Origin: Arthrobacter sp. 35W
Lineage (GTDB): Bacteria > Actinomycetota > Actinomycetes > Actinomycetales > Micrococcaceae
Length of the DNA: 64,000 nt
Assembly: GCF_000482545.1 (NCBI RefSeq)
Contig: NZ_KI519454.1
Span: 2,206,954-2,270,953, forward strand
Direction of reading: 5' to 3'
A model generated the notes under the pieces. It did not search any database and was not told the DNA's origin. It saw nothing but the letters and a program-made list of their open reading frames with translations. Positions within the stretch are counted from its first letter, which is position 1; each line of letters opens with the position of its first letter. Made by a program: the position numbers and the translations under genes. Below are positions 33,954 to 42,806 of the stretch, in pieces.

Positions 33954-35237
33954 ATGGCTCTTTCCTCCACCGACCCAGGACCATCCTCGCTCGGGGCCAG
34001 CGACGCCACACCGGCCCCTCAGCGGGCGAGTGCGTCCGACTCCGCCTCCGCGAAGGCCCAGGCCCTCACCCTTGAGCGCCTCCGTGCCAATGTGGGCAAG
34101 CTGTCCACCACCATGCTCAAGGAGCTGGACAGCTCCCTGCCCTGGTACCGGCGCCTGAGCGCCGATGAACGCTCGGCACTGGGCATGGTGGCCCAGAACG
34201 GCATCGCCGCCTTTGTCCAGTGGTACCAGCGGCCGTCGTCCCCACAGTGGGTGCTCTCGGATGTCTTCGGCACGGCCCCGGCCGAGCTGACCCGCTCCAT
34301 CAGCCTGCAGCGGGCACTGCAATTGATCCGCATTGTGGTCCAGGTGGTGGAGGACCAGGTGCCGGACCTCGCCCCCAAGGCAGAGCAATCCGCGCTGCGT
34401 GAGGCTGTGCTGCGCTACTCACGCGAGGTGGCCTTCGCCGCCGCCGACGTCTATGCCCGGGCCGCCGAATCCCGCGGATCATGGGATACGCGCCTCGAAG
34501 CGCTGGTGGTGGACGGCATCCTCCGCGGTGAAAATTCGGACGCCCTGCAGTCGCGCATCGCAGCCCTGGGCTGGAAATCCCAGAGCCGTTTCACCGTCAT
34601 GGTGGGCAAGTCACCCTCCGAAACCAACGCCGTCTTCGTCTCTGATCTGCGCCGCGCAGCCGGCCGCTTTGCCGAGGATGCGCTGGTGGGCATCCAGGGC
34701 GACAGGCTCATTCTGGTGCTTGGCGGCGTGGCCGAAAAGGAAATGGCGTACCTGCGCCTCAGCGAGCTCTTTGCCCCGGGGCCCGTGGTCTACGGACCAC
34801 TGGCGAACACCCTGGCCGACACCTCCCTGTCCGCGCAGGCTGCCTTCTCCGCGATGGCGGTGGCCAAGGCCTGGCCGGGCGCCCCGCGCCCCGTGGCCGC
34901 CGATGATCTGTGGCCCGAACGCGTCATTTCCGGCGACGACACCGCCCGCCGCGCCTTGTTGAAGAACATCTACCGTCCGCTGGTGGCCGCCTCCAACGGG
35001 CTGGCCGAAACACTGGGCAGCTACCTGCAGCTGGGCCACTCCCTGGAGGCAACGGCCCGCGAGCTTTTTGTCCATGCCAACACCGTGCGGTACCGCCTGC
35101 GCCGGGTCTGCGACGTGACCGGCTGGGATCCCCTGATCCCCCGCGAAGCCTTTGTCCTCCAGACGGCGCTGGTGGTGGGCCGGTTGGCAACACCGGCCAA
35201 ACCCACTGTGGAACGCTCCCCCGCCCGCCCGGCGTAG
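33954..35237 (+). CDS. fasR: FasR-type (PucR/CdaR) regulator of fatty-acid synthesis
   Basis: 427 residues. A C-terminal PucR-type HTH (about residues 365-415: LGHSLEATARELFVHANTVR then YRLRRVCDVTGWDPL) follows a central GGDEF-like/CdaR middle domain. The N-terminus is Ser/Ala-rich. In Streptomyces coelicolor the orthologous position just upstream of fabD holds FasR, an activator of the fabD-fabH-acpP-fabF operon, and this gene has the same domain design and place. A TTGTAG-N5-CTACAA palindrome in the gap to fabD is the candidate site. The ATG at 33954 has no strong Shine-Dalgarno. Confidence 0.87.
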   Translation: MALSSTDPGPSSLGASDATPAPQRASASDSASAKAQALTLERLRANVGKLSTTMLKELDSSLPWYRRLSADERSALGMVAQNGIAAFVQWYQRPSSPQWVLSDVFGTAPAELTRSISLQRALQLIRIVVQVVEDQVPDLAPKAEQSALREAVLRYSREVAFAAADVYARAAESRGSWDTRLEALVVDGILRGENSDALQSRIAALGWKSQSRFTVMVGKSPSETNAVFVSDLRRAAGRFAEDALVGIQGDRLILVLGGVAEKEMAYLRLSELFAPGPVVYGPLANTLADTSLSAQAAFSAMAVAKAWPGAPRPVAADDLWPERVISGDDTARRALLKNIYRPLVAASNGLAETLGSYLQLGHSLEATARELFVHANTVRYRLRRVCDVTGWDPLIPREAFVLQTALVVGRLATPAKPTVERSPARPA

Positions 35238-35257
35238 TGTCCGCCCGTTCGGCAATA

Positions 35258-35274
35258 TTGTAGACTTCCTACAA
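35258..35274. promoter_or_regulatory. Palindrome in the fabD promoter region
   Basis: TTGTAG-ACTTC-CTACAA, a perfect 6-bp dyad with 5-bp centre, 69 bp before the fabD start and 21 bp after the fasR stop. It is AT-richer than its surroundings. It is a likely binding site for FasR or another fatty-acid regulator, inferred from position. Confidence 0.5.
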
Positions 35275-35342
35275 ATCGACTCCGTGAGCTTGGTGTGCGC
35301 AAACACCGGCAAAACACGGTCCCCTTTGGAAAGCTGGATAGC

Positions 35343-36287
35343 GTGCTTGCAATAGTCTGCCCAGGTCAGGGCTCCCAGACCCCCGGATTCCTCTCGCCCT
35401 GGTTGGAGCTGCCCGCAGTCGCCGGCCAGCTGGCCGCCCTGAGTGAGGTTGCAGGCATCGACCTCATCGCCCACGGCACCACCTCCGACGCCGAGACCAT
35501 CAAGGACACCGCCGTCGCGCAGCCGCTGATTGTTGCGGCAGGCCTCGTGGCCGCCAGCGCCCTGCTGGACGCCCCCCTCGCCGAGCTTCCCGTGGTGGTG
35601 GCAGGACACTCCGTCGGTGAGATCACCGCCGCCGCCCTGACCGGCACCCTCAGCGACGATGACGCCATGCGCTTTGTCCGCGAACGCGCCAACACCATGG
35701 CTGCCGCAGCCGCCGCCACCCCCACCGGCATGAGCGCCGTCGTCGGCGGGGACCCGGAGGACGTGCTGGCCGCCATTGCGGCCGCGGGACTGACGCCGGC
35801 CAATATGAACAGCAAGGGCCAGACCGTTGCCGCCGGTACGCTGGAGCAGCTGGCAGTGCTGGCCGCCAATCCCCCGGCCAAGGCCCGCGTGATCCCCCTC
35901 GCCGTCGCCGGCGCCTTCCACACCTCGCACATGGCACCGGCCGTGGCCGCCCTGACGGCCCTGCGCCCGTCGATCACGGCGCACAACCCCTCGGTGCCGC
36001 TGCTGTCCAACTACGACGGCGCCGTCGTCGGCTCCGGCGAGGATGCGCTCTCCAGCCTCATCGCCCAGGTCTCCCGCCCGGTGCGCTGGGATCTGTGCAT
36101 GGACACGATGTCCGCCATGGGCGTCACCTCCCTGATCGAGCTGGCTCCGGCCGGCACGCTGACGGGTCTGGCCAAGCGCGGCATGAGCGGTGTTGCTACC
36201 GTTGCTGTGAAGACTCCTGACGATCTTGCGTCAGCCAAGGAACTGCTGGCGGCACAGGCCGCCATGCGGGAAGAAGGAACCGAGTGA
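35343..36287 (+). CDS. fabD: Malonyl-CoA:ACP transacylase
   Basis: 314 residues; moves malonyl from CoA to acyl carrier protein. Motifs: VCPGQGSQTPGFL at the N-terminus, the nucleophile Ser in VVAGHSVGEITAAAL, the Arg in AMRFVRERANTMAAAA, and the catalytic His in VAGAFHTSHMAPA. The GTG at 35343 begins VLAIVCPGQ, the normal family start. Its end overlaps the fabH start as GTGA. Confidence 0.96.
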   Translation: MLAIVCPGQGSQTPGFLSPWLELPAVAGQLAALSEVAGIDLIAHGTTSDAETIKDTAVAQPLIVAAGLVAASALLDAPLAELPVVVAGHSVGEITAAALTGTLSDDDAMRFVRERANTMAAAAAATPTGMSAVVGGDPEDVLAAIAAAGLTPANMNSKGQTVAAGTLEQLAVLAANPPAKARVIPLAVAGAFHTSHMAPAVAALTALRPSITAHNPSVPLLSNYDGAVVGSGEDALSSLIAQVSRPVRWDLCMDTMSAMGVTSLIELAPAGTLTGLAKRGMSGVATVAVKTPDDLASAKELLAAQAAMREEGTE

Positions 36288-37348
36288 GCACTCCCACGCT
36301 GAAGCAGCGCCCCGTCAATGAATTTTCCCGGATCCTGGGCATCGGCGCCTACCGTCCGGAAATCATCGTCACCAATGACGATGTCTGCCAGTGGATCGAT
36401 TCCTCCGATGAGTGGATCCGCCAGCGCACCGGCATCGTGACCCGGCACCGGGCCCCGAAGGATGTCAGCGTCATCGAGATGGCCGTGGCCGCTGGAGCGG
36501 AAGCCCTGGCGAACGCCGGCATCGAGGCCTCCCAGCTGGGCGCCGTCATCGTCTCCACCGTCACGCATCCGTACGCCACGCCGTCGGCCGCTGCCCTGAT
36601 CACCGAGAAGCTCGGCGCCACCCCGGCACCGGCCTACGATGTCTCCGCCGCCTGCGCCGGCTACTGCTATGGCGTGGCCCAGGGCGACGCCCTGGTCCGT
36701 TCCGGTGCCGCCGACTACGTGCTGGTGATCGGCGCCGAGAAGCTCTCGGACGTCATCAACAACCACGAGCGCACCATTTCCTTCCTGCTCGGCGACGGCG
36801 CCGGCGCCGTCGTGATCGGCCCCGCCGACGAGCCCGGCGTTGGCCCCTCCGTCTGGGGCTCGGACGGCAGCAAGTGGGATGCCATCGGCATGACACACTC
36901 CATGCTGGACGTGAAGGACTTCAGCCAGAGCGCCATGAAGAGCGAATCCGTACTGGATGCCGCAGCCGCCGGCGAGATGCAGTCCTCCCTGTGGCCGACC
37001 CTGCGCCAGGACGGCCAGACCGTCTTCCGCTGGGCCGTATGGGAAATGGCCAAGGTGGCCAAGCAGGCCCTCGAGGCCGCAGGCATCACCGCCGAGGACC
37101 TGGGCGCCTTTGTGCCGCACCAGGCCAATATGCGCATCATCGATGAGATGGTCAAGCAGCTCAAGCTTCCCGAATCCGTCATCGTGGGCCGCGACATCGC
37201 GGAGGCGGGCAACACCTCCGCCGCCTCGATTCCGCTGGCCACGCACCGTCTGCTGCAGGAAAATCCGGAGCTCAGCGGCAAGTACTCGCTGCAGATCGGC
37301 TTCGGCGCAGGCCTTGTCTTCGGTGCACAGGTTGTCCGACTGCCCTAA
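36284..37348 (+). CDS. fabH: Beta-ketoacyl-ACP synthase III
   Basis: 354 residues; condenses an acyl-CoA starter with malonyl-ACP to begin each fatty acid. The catalytic triad is visible: Cys in DVSAACAGYCYGV, His in FVPHQANMRIIDE and Asn in EAGNTSAASIPLA. Branched-chain starter units are likely, as in other Micrococcaceae, but selectivity cannot be read. It starts at a GTG overlapping the fabD stop, so its translation is probably coupled. Confidence 0.97.
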   Translation: MSTPTLKQRPVNEFSRILGIGAYRPEIIVTNDDVCQWIDSSDEWIRQRTGIVTRHRAPKDVSVIEMAVAAGAEALANAGIEASQLGAVIVSTVTHPYATPSAAALITEKLGATPAPAYDVSAACAGYCYGVAQGDALVRSGAADYVLVIGAEKLSDVINNHERTISFLLGDGAGAVVIGPADEPGVGPSVWGSDGSKWDAIGMTHSMLDVKDFSQSAMKSESVLDAAAAGEMQSSLWPTLRQDGQTVFRWAVWEMAKVAKQALEAAGITAEDLGAFVPHQANMRIIDEMVKQLKLPESVIVGRDIAEAGNTSAASIPLATHRLLQENPELSGKYSLQIGFGAGLVFGAQVVRLP

Positions 37349-37444
37349 GATTCCATAGCGACTCAAACTACAACCGTGGTTTGATCAATCACTGCCTCAC
37401 CCTCTCCCCCGAGCGAAGCAGAACATCAAGAAAAGGAGCCACCC

Positions 37445-37690
37445 ATGGCGAGCAACGAAGAAATCCTGGCCGGCCTGGCAGAAATCGTCAACGAAGAAAC
37501 CGGCCTGGCCCCCGAGGCTGTAGAGCTGGACAAGTCCTTCACGGACGATCTGGACATCGACTCCATCTCCATGATGACCATCGTGGTCAACGCGGAGGAG
37601 AAGTTCGGCGTGCGCATCCCGGACGAAGAGGTCAAGAACCTCAAGACCGTTGGCGACGCCGTTTCCTTCATCGCCGGCGCCCAGGCCTAG
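37445..37690 (+). CDS. acpP: Acyl carrier protein
   Basis: 81 residues, acidic. The phosphopantetheine-bearing Ser is in DLDIDSISMM (Ser about residue 40). A strong AAGGAG precedes the ATG at 37445. It carries growing acyl chains between the Fab enzymes encoded on either side. The DIDSI motif differs from the common DSLDTVE form but is typical of this actinobacterial type. Confidence 0.97.
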   Translation: MASNEEILAGLAEIVNEETGLAPEAVELDKSFTDDLDIDSISMMTIVVNAEEKFGVRIPDEEVKNLKTVGDAVSFIAGAQA

Positions 37691-37730
37691 GCTCCAGCCA
37701 GCCCTTAACGCCAGTGCGGCACAGGGCACC

Positions 37731-37762
37731 GCGGATGGCCGGCGGCACCGCCGGCCATCCGC
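37731..37762 (+). terminator. Stem-loop between acpP and fabF
   Basis: GCGGATGGCCGGCGG (37731-37745) pairs perfectly with 37748-37762. It lies 40 bp after the acpP stop. No T-run, so probably an mRNA-stabilising or partial-attenuation element that helps keep acpP mRNA in excess. Confidence 0.55.
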
Positions 37763-37810
37763 TCCGCACCACCGTCCTGACCCCTCCTTCATTTTTAGAG
37801 AGTTGAAACC

Positions 37811-39049
37811 ATGGCCCGCAAAGTTGTCATCACTGGACTCGGAGCGACCACGCCTATTGGCGGCGACGTTCCCACCATGTGGAAGAACGCCCTCAAGGGA
37901 GTCTCCGGCGCCCACACCCTGACCGAGGAATGGGTGGCGAAGTACGAGCTGCCCGTCCACTTTGCCGCCCATGTCACCACTCCCGCCAGCGAAGTGCTGA
38001 CCCGCGTTGAGGCCAAGCGCCTCGACCCGTCCAGCCAGTTCGCTGTGATTGCCGCCCGCGAGGCCTGGAAGGATTCCGGCCTCGAGGACATCGACAACGA
38101 CCGCTTCGCCGTGGCCTTCGCCACCGGCATCGGCGGCGTCTGGACCCTGCTGGACGCCTGGGACACCCTGCGCGAAAAGGGACCCCGCCGCGTTCTGCCG
38201 ATGACGGTGCCGATGCTGATGCCCAACGGCGCCGCCGCGGCCGTCAGCCTGGACCTGGGCGCCCGCGCCGGGGCCCACACCCCCGTCTCCGCCTGCGCCT
38301 CCGGCACCGAGGCCCTGCACCAGGGTCTGGAGCTGATCCGCTCGGGCAAGGCCGACGTCGTCATGGCCGGTGGCGCCGAGGCTGCCATCCACCCGCTGCC
38401 GATCGCCGCCTTCTCCTCGATGCAGGCGCTCTCGCGCCGCAACGACGATCCGGAGCACGCATCGCGCCCCTACGACATCAGCCGTGACGGCTTTGTCATG
38501 GGTGAGGGTGCCGGTGCACTGGTGCTGGAGGCCGAGGAGCACGCTCTGGCCCGCGGCGCCCGCATCTACGGCGAGCTTGCCGGAACCTCCGTCACCGCCG
38601 ATGCGTACCACATCACCGCTCCGGACCCCGAGGGCCTGGGTGCCACGCGCGCCCTGAAGGCCGCCCTGTTCGATGCACGGGCCCAGCTGGAAGATGTGGT
38701 GCACGTCAACGCCCACGCCACCTCCACCCCGGTGGGCGACCGCCCGGAGTACACCGCCCTGCGCGCAACCTTCGGCGACCACGTGGACAACCTGGCCGTC
38801 TCGGCCACTAAGTCCCAGACCGGCCACCTGCTCGGCGCCTCCGGCGCCGTCGAGGCCGTTATGACGGTCCTGGCCATCTACGAGCGCCAGGCCCCGGTGA
38901 CCATCAACCTGGAAAACCAGGATCCGGAGATCCCGCTCGACGTCGTCACCGGCAAGCCGCGCATCCTGCCCGCCGGCGACATCGTGGCGCTGAGCAACTC
39001 CTTCGGCTTCGGCGGCCACAACGCCGTCGTCGTGGTGCGCAACCACTAG
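37811..39049 (+). CDS. fabF: Beta-ketoacyl-ACP synthase II
   Basis: 412 residues; elongates acyl-ACP with malonyl-ACP. The Cys-His-His triad is in TPVSACASGTEALHQG, HVNAHATSTPVGD and SNSFGFGGHNAVVVVR, and the Lys in AVSATKSQTGHLLGASG. Normal length. Last gene of the fasR-fab cluster, followed by a terminator with TTTT. Confidence 0.97.
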   Translation: MARKVVITGLGATTPIGGDVPTMWKNALKGVSGAHTLTEEWVAKYELPVHFAAHVTTPASEVLTRVEAKRLDPSSQFAVIAAREAWKDSGLEDIDNDRFAVAFATGIGGVWTLLDAWDTLREKGPRRVLPMTVPMLMPNGAAAAVSLDLGARAGAHTPVSACASGTEALHQGLELIRSGKADVVMAGGAEAAIHPLPIAAFSSMQALSRRNDDPEHASRPYDISRDGFVMGEGAGALVLEAEEHALARGARIYGELAGTSVTADAYHITAPDPEGLGATRALKAALFDARAQLEDVVHVNAHATSTPVGDRPEYTALRATFGDHVDNLAVSATKSQTGHLLGASGAVEAVMTVLAIYERQAPVTINLENQDPEIPLDVVTGKPRILPAGDIVALSNSFGFGGHNAVVVVRNH

Positions 39050-39066
39050 CTGCACCCCAACGACAC

Positions 39067-39100
39067 AACGGCCGGCCCCCTCTCGGGGACCGGCCGTTTT
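39067..39100 (+). terminator. Rho-independent terminator of the fab operon
   Basis: AACGGCCGGCCCC (39067-39079) pairs with GGGG-a-CCGGCCGTT (39085-39098) with one bulged base and ends in TTTT. Confidence 0.8.
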
Positions 39101-39139
39101 CGTGGTGGCGGGTGAACCCGCGCTGCGGGAAGTGGGGTG

Positions 39140-39643
39140 TCAGCCGACGCGGTTGAGCCAGCGCACCGGAGCGCCCTCGGCCGCGTGGCGGAACGGTTCA
39201 AGCTCCTCGTCCCAGGCCTCGCCCAGGGCCAGCGACAGCTCATGGTAGACGGCGGAGGGGTCCCCGGCACCGGACTCGTAGGCGTAGCGGATGCGGTCCT
39301 CGGAAACAACGATGTTGCCGTGGGCATCCGTCATGGCATGGAAGATGCCCAGATCAGGGGTGTGGGACCAGCGGCCGCCGTCGACGCCGGGGCTCGGCTC
39401 CTCGGTGACCTCATAGCGCAGATGGACCCAGCCGCGCAGAGCGGACGCCAATGCGGCACCCGTACCCTGTTTACCTGTCCAGGCCAGCTCGGCGCGCACC
39501 ATGGAGGGCGCCGCGGGCTGCTCTATCCACTGCAGATCCGTGCGTTTATCCACGACGGACCCAATGGCCCACTCGATATGAGGGCACAACGCAGTAGGGG
39601 CTGAGTGCACAAACAAAACACCGCGCGTCATCACAACGTCCAT
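39140..39643 (-). CDS. DUF3145 family protein
   Basis: 167 residues. Recognisable segments: MTRGVLFVHSAPTALCPHIEW at the N-terminus, LAWTGKQGTGAALASALRGW, LRYEVTEEPS, and DRIRYAYESG ... LGEAWDEELEPFRHAAEG. No membrane segment. The family is restricted to actinobacteria and usually sits next to fabF; function unknown. The ATG at 39643 has GGAGG five bases upstream. It converges with fabF. Confidence 0.92.
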   Translation of the reverse strand: MDVVMTRGVLFVHSAPTALCPHIEWAIGSVVDKRTDLQWIEQPAAPSMVRAELAWTGKQGTGAALASALRGWVHLRYEVTEEPSPGVDGGRWSHTPDLGIFHAMTDAHGNIVVSEDRIRYAYESGAGDPSAVYHELSLALGEAWDEELEPFRHAAEGAPVRWLNRVG

Positions 39644-39864
39644 TCCATCCTCCATAGCTGTAGGTGCGTCTTCCCCAACGACCTTCAGGCAATGCGTGGA
39701 TGTCTGAGCTGTGGCGCAGGTTCCGCTGGCAGCAGTCCCGGCTCAGGGGTTCGGCTGCCCTTCCTTTCGTTGTGGCGGCCGGTCCCCTCACATTGTGCCG
39801 TAGCCGCAGGGGAAATGCCAGTGCCGGCCATGCTGCGGCCCGGACGGCCGGATTCAGGCGCAAT

Positions 39865-40800
39865 TCACGCGCGCGGATGGGCCTGGATGTAGCTTTTCCG
39901 CAGCCGCTCGACCGAAACGTGGGTGTAGATCTGGGTGGTGGCCAGCGAACTGTGGCCCAGGATTTCCTGGACCGCGCGCAGGTCCGCGCCGCCGTCCAGA
40001 AGGTGCGTGGCGGCACTGTGCCGCAGCGCGTGGGGGCTGGTGGCGGCCGTGTCCCCCAGATCGTGCAATAGGCCCTCGACGACGCTGCGGACCTGGCGCT
40101 GGTCCACCCGGTTGCCGCGCTTGCCCAGAAACAGTGCCGCGCCGCTGCCCACCTGGCGCAGCGCCGGGCGGCCGGTCCGCAGCCAGGCCTCGACGGCCCG
40201 ATCGGCCGGGACTCCGTAGGGCACGGTGCGCTCCTTGTTGCCCTTGCCCAGCACCCGCAGCGTGCGCCGCTCCGGAAACAGATCGTCAATGTCCAGTGCC
40301 GCGAGCTCGCCCACGCGGATCCCCGTGGCGTAGAGCAGTTCCACCATGGCCACATTCCGCAGGGCCACCGGATCGGCCTCGGCGGCGGTGTCGGCCACGG
40401 CGTCCAATACGCGGTTGACCTGGCTCTGCGCCAGGACACCGGGCAGCGGTTTGTCCTTCTTGGGCGCCTTGAGCCGCAGGGCCGGATCCACGGCCAGCAG
40501 GCCCTCCCGGGTGGCCCAGGCGGTGAAGCTGCGCGCCGTGGCTGCCCGGCGGGACAATGTCGAACGAGCCAGGCCCATCGCGCTCTGCTCGCCCAGCCAG
40601 CGGCGCAGGGTTCCCAGCTCCAAGGCGTCCAGAGCCGCGGCCCCCTCGGCCACGGCGAAGATCAGCAAAGAGTCCAGATCCCCCAGATAGGCGCGGACTG
40701 TGTGCACGGAGCGCGCCCGCTCGGCCACGAGGTACCGCTCAAAGGCGGCCGCCGCCTGGGCGAGGTCCGGGGGCAATTGCGCTCGTTCGCTGTGGTCCAC
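39865..40800 (-). CDS. xerC: Tyrosine recombinase XerC
   Basis: 311 residues; with XerD resolves chromosome dimers at dif. Core-binding SAM-like domain (about 15-105), then the catalytic domain with the R-K-H-R-H-Y set: Arg in YATGIRVGELAALD, Lys in VLGKGNKERTVP, HALRHSAATHLLDGG, LGHSSLATTQIYTH. Length is normal. It sits at the end of the dprA-comM-yraN minus-strand series, its usual actinobacterial position, so it is the housekeeping recombinase rather than a phage integrase. Confidence 0.94.
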   Translation of the reverse strand: MDHSERAQLPPDLAQAAAAFERYLVAERARSVHTVRAYLGDLDSLLIFAVAEGAAALDALELGTLRRWLGEQSAMGLARSTLSRRAATARSFTAWATREGLLAVDPALRLKAPKKDKPLPGVLAQSQVNRVLDAVADTAAEADPVALRNVAMVELLYATGIRVGELAALDIDDLFPERRTLRVLGKGNKERTVPYGVPADRAVEAWLRTGRPALRQVGSGAALFLGKRGNRVDQRQVRSVVEGLLHDLGDTAATSPHALRHSAATHLLDGGADLRAVQEILGHSSLATTQIYTHVSVERLRKSYIQAHPRA

Positions 40801-40899
40801 CCCTACACTCTGCGCCCTGGCCCGGGCCCGGACAAGCTGCCCCGCCGGGCAGAGGGCAACCGCATGCTCCGGTGCTCTCGATGGGCCCCGGAGGCCCTC

Positions 40900-41490
40900 T
40901 CAGAAGCCCTGGCCGGAAGCCTCGCCGCGGTCCTCGCTGGGACCCCCGCCGAACTGTTTGCTGAGGGCGCCGCGGAAGGCCTGTTCCAGCTCCGGGCTGA
41001 AGGCGACCAGGAGGACCGTTTCAATGCCACCGCCACTCTGATCGGCGTCCTGGGCCGCCGCGAACTCCGCCAGGGCCTCCGCCGCCGCCTGCGCCACATC
41101 GGCCGCAGACCAGCCATAGACGCCGGCGCCGATGGCCGGGAAGGCTATCGAGGTGGCCCCCAGGCCGCTGGCCACTTCGCAGCTGCGCAGGAAGCAGGAT
41201 CGCAGCAGCGCCGCGTCATTCTCTCCGGCATGGCGGTTGGGTCCCACGGTGTGGACGACCCATTGGGCGTCCAGCCGGCCCGCCCCGGTGGCCGCGGCAT
41301 CCCCCACCGGCAGCCCGAAGGGGTAGGCGAGGCGGCGGAGTTCACGGCATTGGGCCAGCAGCGTGGGTCCGGCTGCCGCATGGATGGCACCGTCCACTCC
41401 CCCGCCGCCAAGGAGGGAGGAGTTGGCAGCGTTGACGATGGCATCCACCGAGAGTGTGGTGATGTCGCCGCGGAGGACTGTGATGTCCAT
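40900..41490 (-). CDS. Macrodomain protein, O-acetyl-ADP-ribose deacetylase-like
   Basis: 196 residues. YmdB/MacroD-type motifs: ITVLRGDITTLSVDAIVNAANSSL (start), LGGGGVDGAIHAAAG with the ADP-ribose loop, VVHTVGPNRHAG, and IAFPAIGAGVYGWSAADVA. Such proteins hydrolyse O-acetyl-ADP-ribose or remove ADP-ribose from proteins. The ATG at 41490 has AAAGGA at good spacing. It lies between dprA and xerC, which is not a universal arrangement, so this looks like an insertion into the conserved run. The C-terminal 25 residues are Gly/Ser-rich. Confidence 0.92.
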   Translation of the reverse strand: MDITVLRGDITTLSVDAIVNAANSSLLGGGGVDGAIHAAAGPTLLAQCRELRRLAYPFGLPVGDAAATGAGRLDAQWVVHTVGPNRHAGENDAALLRSCFLRSCEVASGLGATSIAFPAIGAGVYGWSAADVAQAAAEALAEFAAAQDADQSGGGIETVLLVAFSPELEQAFRGALSKQFGGGPSEDRGEASGQGF

Positions 41491-41543
41491 GGCCTGTCCT
41501 TTTCGATGCTGGCGTGGTGCGCAGGTGGAACGGTGGTCAAAGT

Positions 41544-42806
41544 CTAGCGCCGCCGCTTCCACAGCCCATTGCCCCGCTGCGCCAGGGCCATCAGTTCCAG
41601 CCTGCCCAGCCCAGCGAGCACGGCTGCCGGTGGCAGCCCCGCCACCACACTGAGTTTGTCCACGGTGGTTCCCGTGGTCAACGGCAGGGCATCAAAAAGC
41701 AGCAGATCCTCCACACTGAGTCCATCGTGGATGGCGGCCTGCTGGAGGGGTTCCGGCACCAGCGCTTCACCGCTGGCCCCGGCCAGCTCGGCCACTTCGG
41801 CGGCATCGGTGACGCACACGGCAGCCCCCTCACGCAGCAGCCGGTGGCATCCTGCGGAGTTGGCGGAGTACACAGACCCCGGCACGGCGGCCACCACCCG
41901 TCCCAGTCCCTCTGCGTGGTGTGCGGTGTTCAGCGCACCGGAGCGCCAGCGTGCCTCCACCACCACGGTCGCCACGGAGAGTGCGGCAATGATGCGGTTG
42001 CGCTGGAGGAATCTGTAGCGCGTGGAACTGGCGCCCGGCGGCACCTCGGCCACGAGTGCACCCTGGTGGGCGATGGCACGAAGCAGATCTTCGTTTCCGG
42101 CCGGGTAGTAGCGGTCCAGGCCGCCGGCCATGACAGCAATCGTGGGCAGGCATCCTGGCCCGGCCCCCGTCAGGGCGGCCCGGTGTGCCTGGGCGTCGAT
42201 GCCGAAGGCGCCGCCGCTGACTATCGTGAGGCCACGCTGCGCCAGTGCGTAGGCCATCTCGGAGGTGACCGAGGCACCATAGCTGGTGGAGTCCCGGGAC
42301 CCGACGATGGCCACACAGCTGCCCAGCGGCGGGAGGGCGGCCGTGGCGCTGCGGACCCACAGGGCGATGGGTTCCGCCAGATCAAGGTCGGCCAGCGCCG
42401 GCGGCCACAGTGGATGCTCCGGATAGAGCAGGCCTCCACCCAGCGCCGCGATGACCGCCAGATCCCGTTCGGGTGCCGCGTCCTTCACCCGGGGCCGCCA
42501 GCGCCCCAGTGCATCGGCCAGTCCGGGCCACCCGCTGCCGGCAGCGCCCGAGTCAACCAGGATCGACGTCATGGAGCGTTCCAGCCCCCTGGGCGCCTCC
42601 AGAGTGCCCTCGATGATGGCCAGAGCATCCACGGGGCCCACGGCCCGGACAAGGGCCAGCCCGGCCAGGTCGGAGGGCTCCATCAGGCGGGTGAGCGCGG
42701 CGCGGGCCACCCTGATACGTGCCTGCCCGCCGTCGTCCGCGCCTGTGGCCTCTGCTCCTGCGCCGGCTCCTGATTCTGCTCCCGCAGGTGGTTCTTCGGT
42801 GCTCAC
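41544..42806 (-). CDS. dprA: DNA-processing protein DprA
   Basis: 420 residues. Binds incoming single-stranded DNA and loads RecA during transformation. Rossmann-like core motifs: VAIVGSRDSTSYG, TIVSGGAFGIDAQAHRAAL, MAGGLDRYYPAGN, RNRIIAALSVATVVVEA, and AVPGSVYSANSAGCHRLL; a C-terminal winged-helix segment follows (SVEDLLLFDALPLTTGTTVD). Starts with a GTG overlapping the comM stop as GTGA. An N-terminal extension of about 30 residues is Glu/Gly/Ala-rich and low in complexity. Confidence 0.95.
   Translation of the reverse strand: MSTEEPPAGAESGAGAGAEATGADDGGQARIRVARAALTRLMEPSDLAGLALVRAVGPVDALAIIEGTLEAPRGLERSMTSILVDSGAAGSGWPGLADALGRWRPRVKDAAPERDLAVIAALGGGLLYPEHPLWPPALADLDLAEPIALWVRSATAALPPLGSCVAIVGSRDSTSYGASVTSEMAYALAQRGLTIVSGGAFGIDAQAHRAALTGAGPGCLPTIAVMAGGLDRYYPAGNEDLLRAIAHQGALVAEVPPGASSTRYRFLQRNRIIAALSVATVVVEARWRSGALNTAHHAEGLGRVVAAVPGSVYSANSAGCHRLLREGAAVCVTDAAEVAELAGASGEALVPEPLQQAAIHDGLSVEDLLLFDALPLTTGTTVDKLSVVAGLPPAAVLAGLGRLELMALAQRGNGLWKRRR

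Noticed and set aside
39865..40800. Phage or integrative-element integrase
   Set aside because: The tyrosine recombinase has the length, motifs and gene neighbourhood of housekeeping XerC, and no attachment sites or phage genes are nearby.
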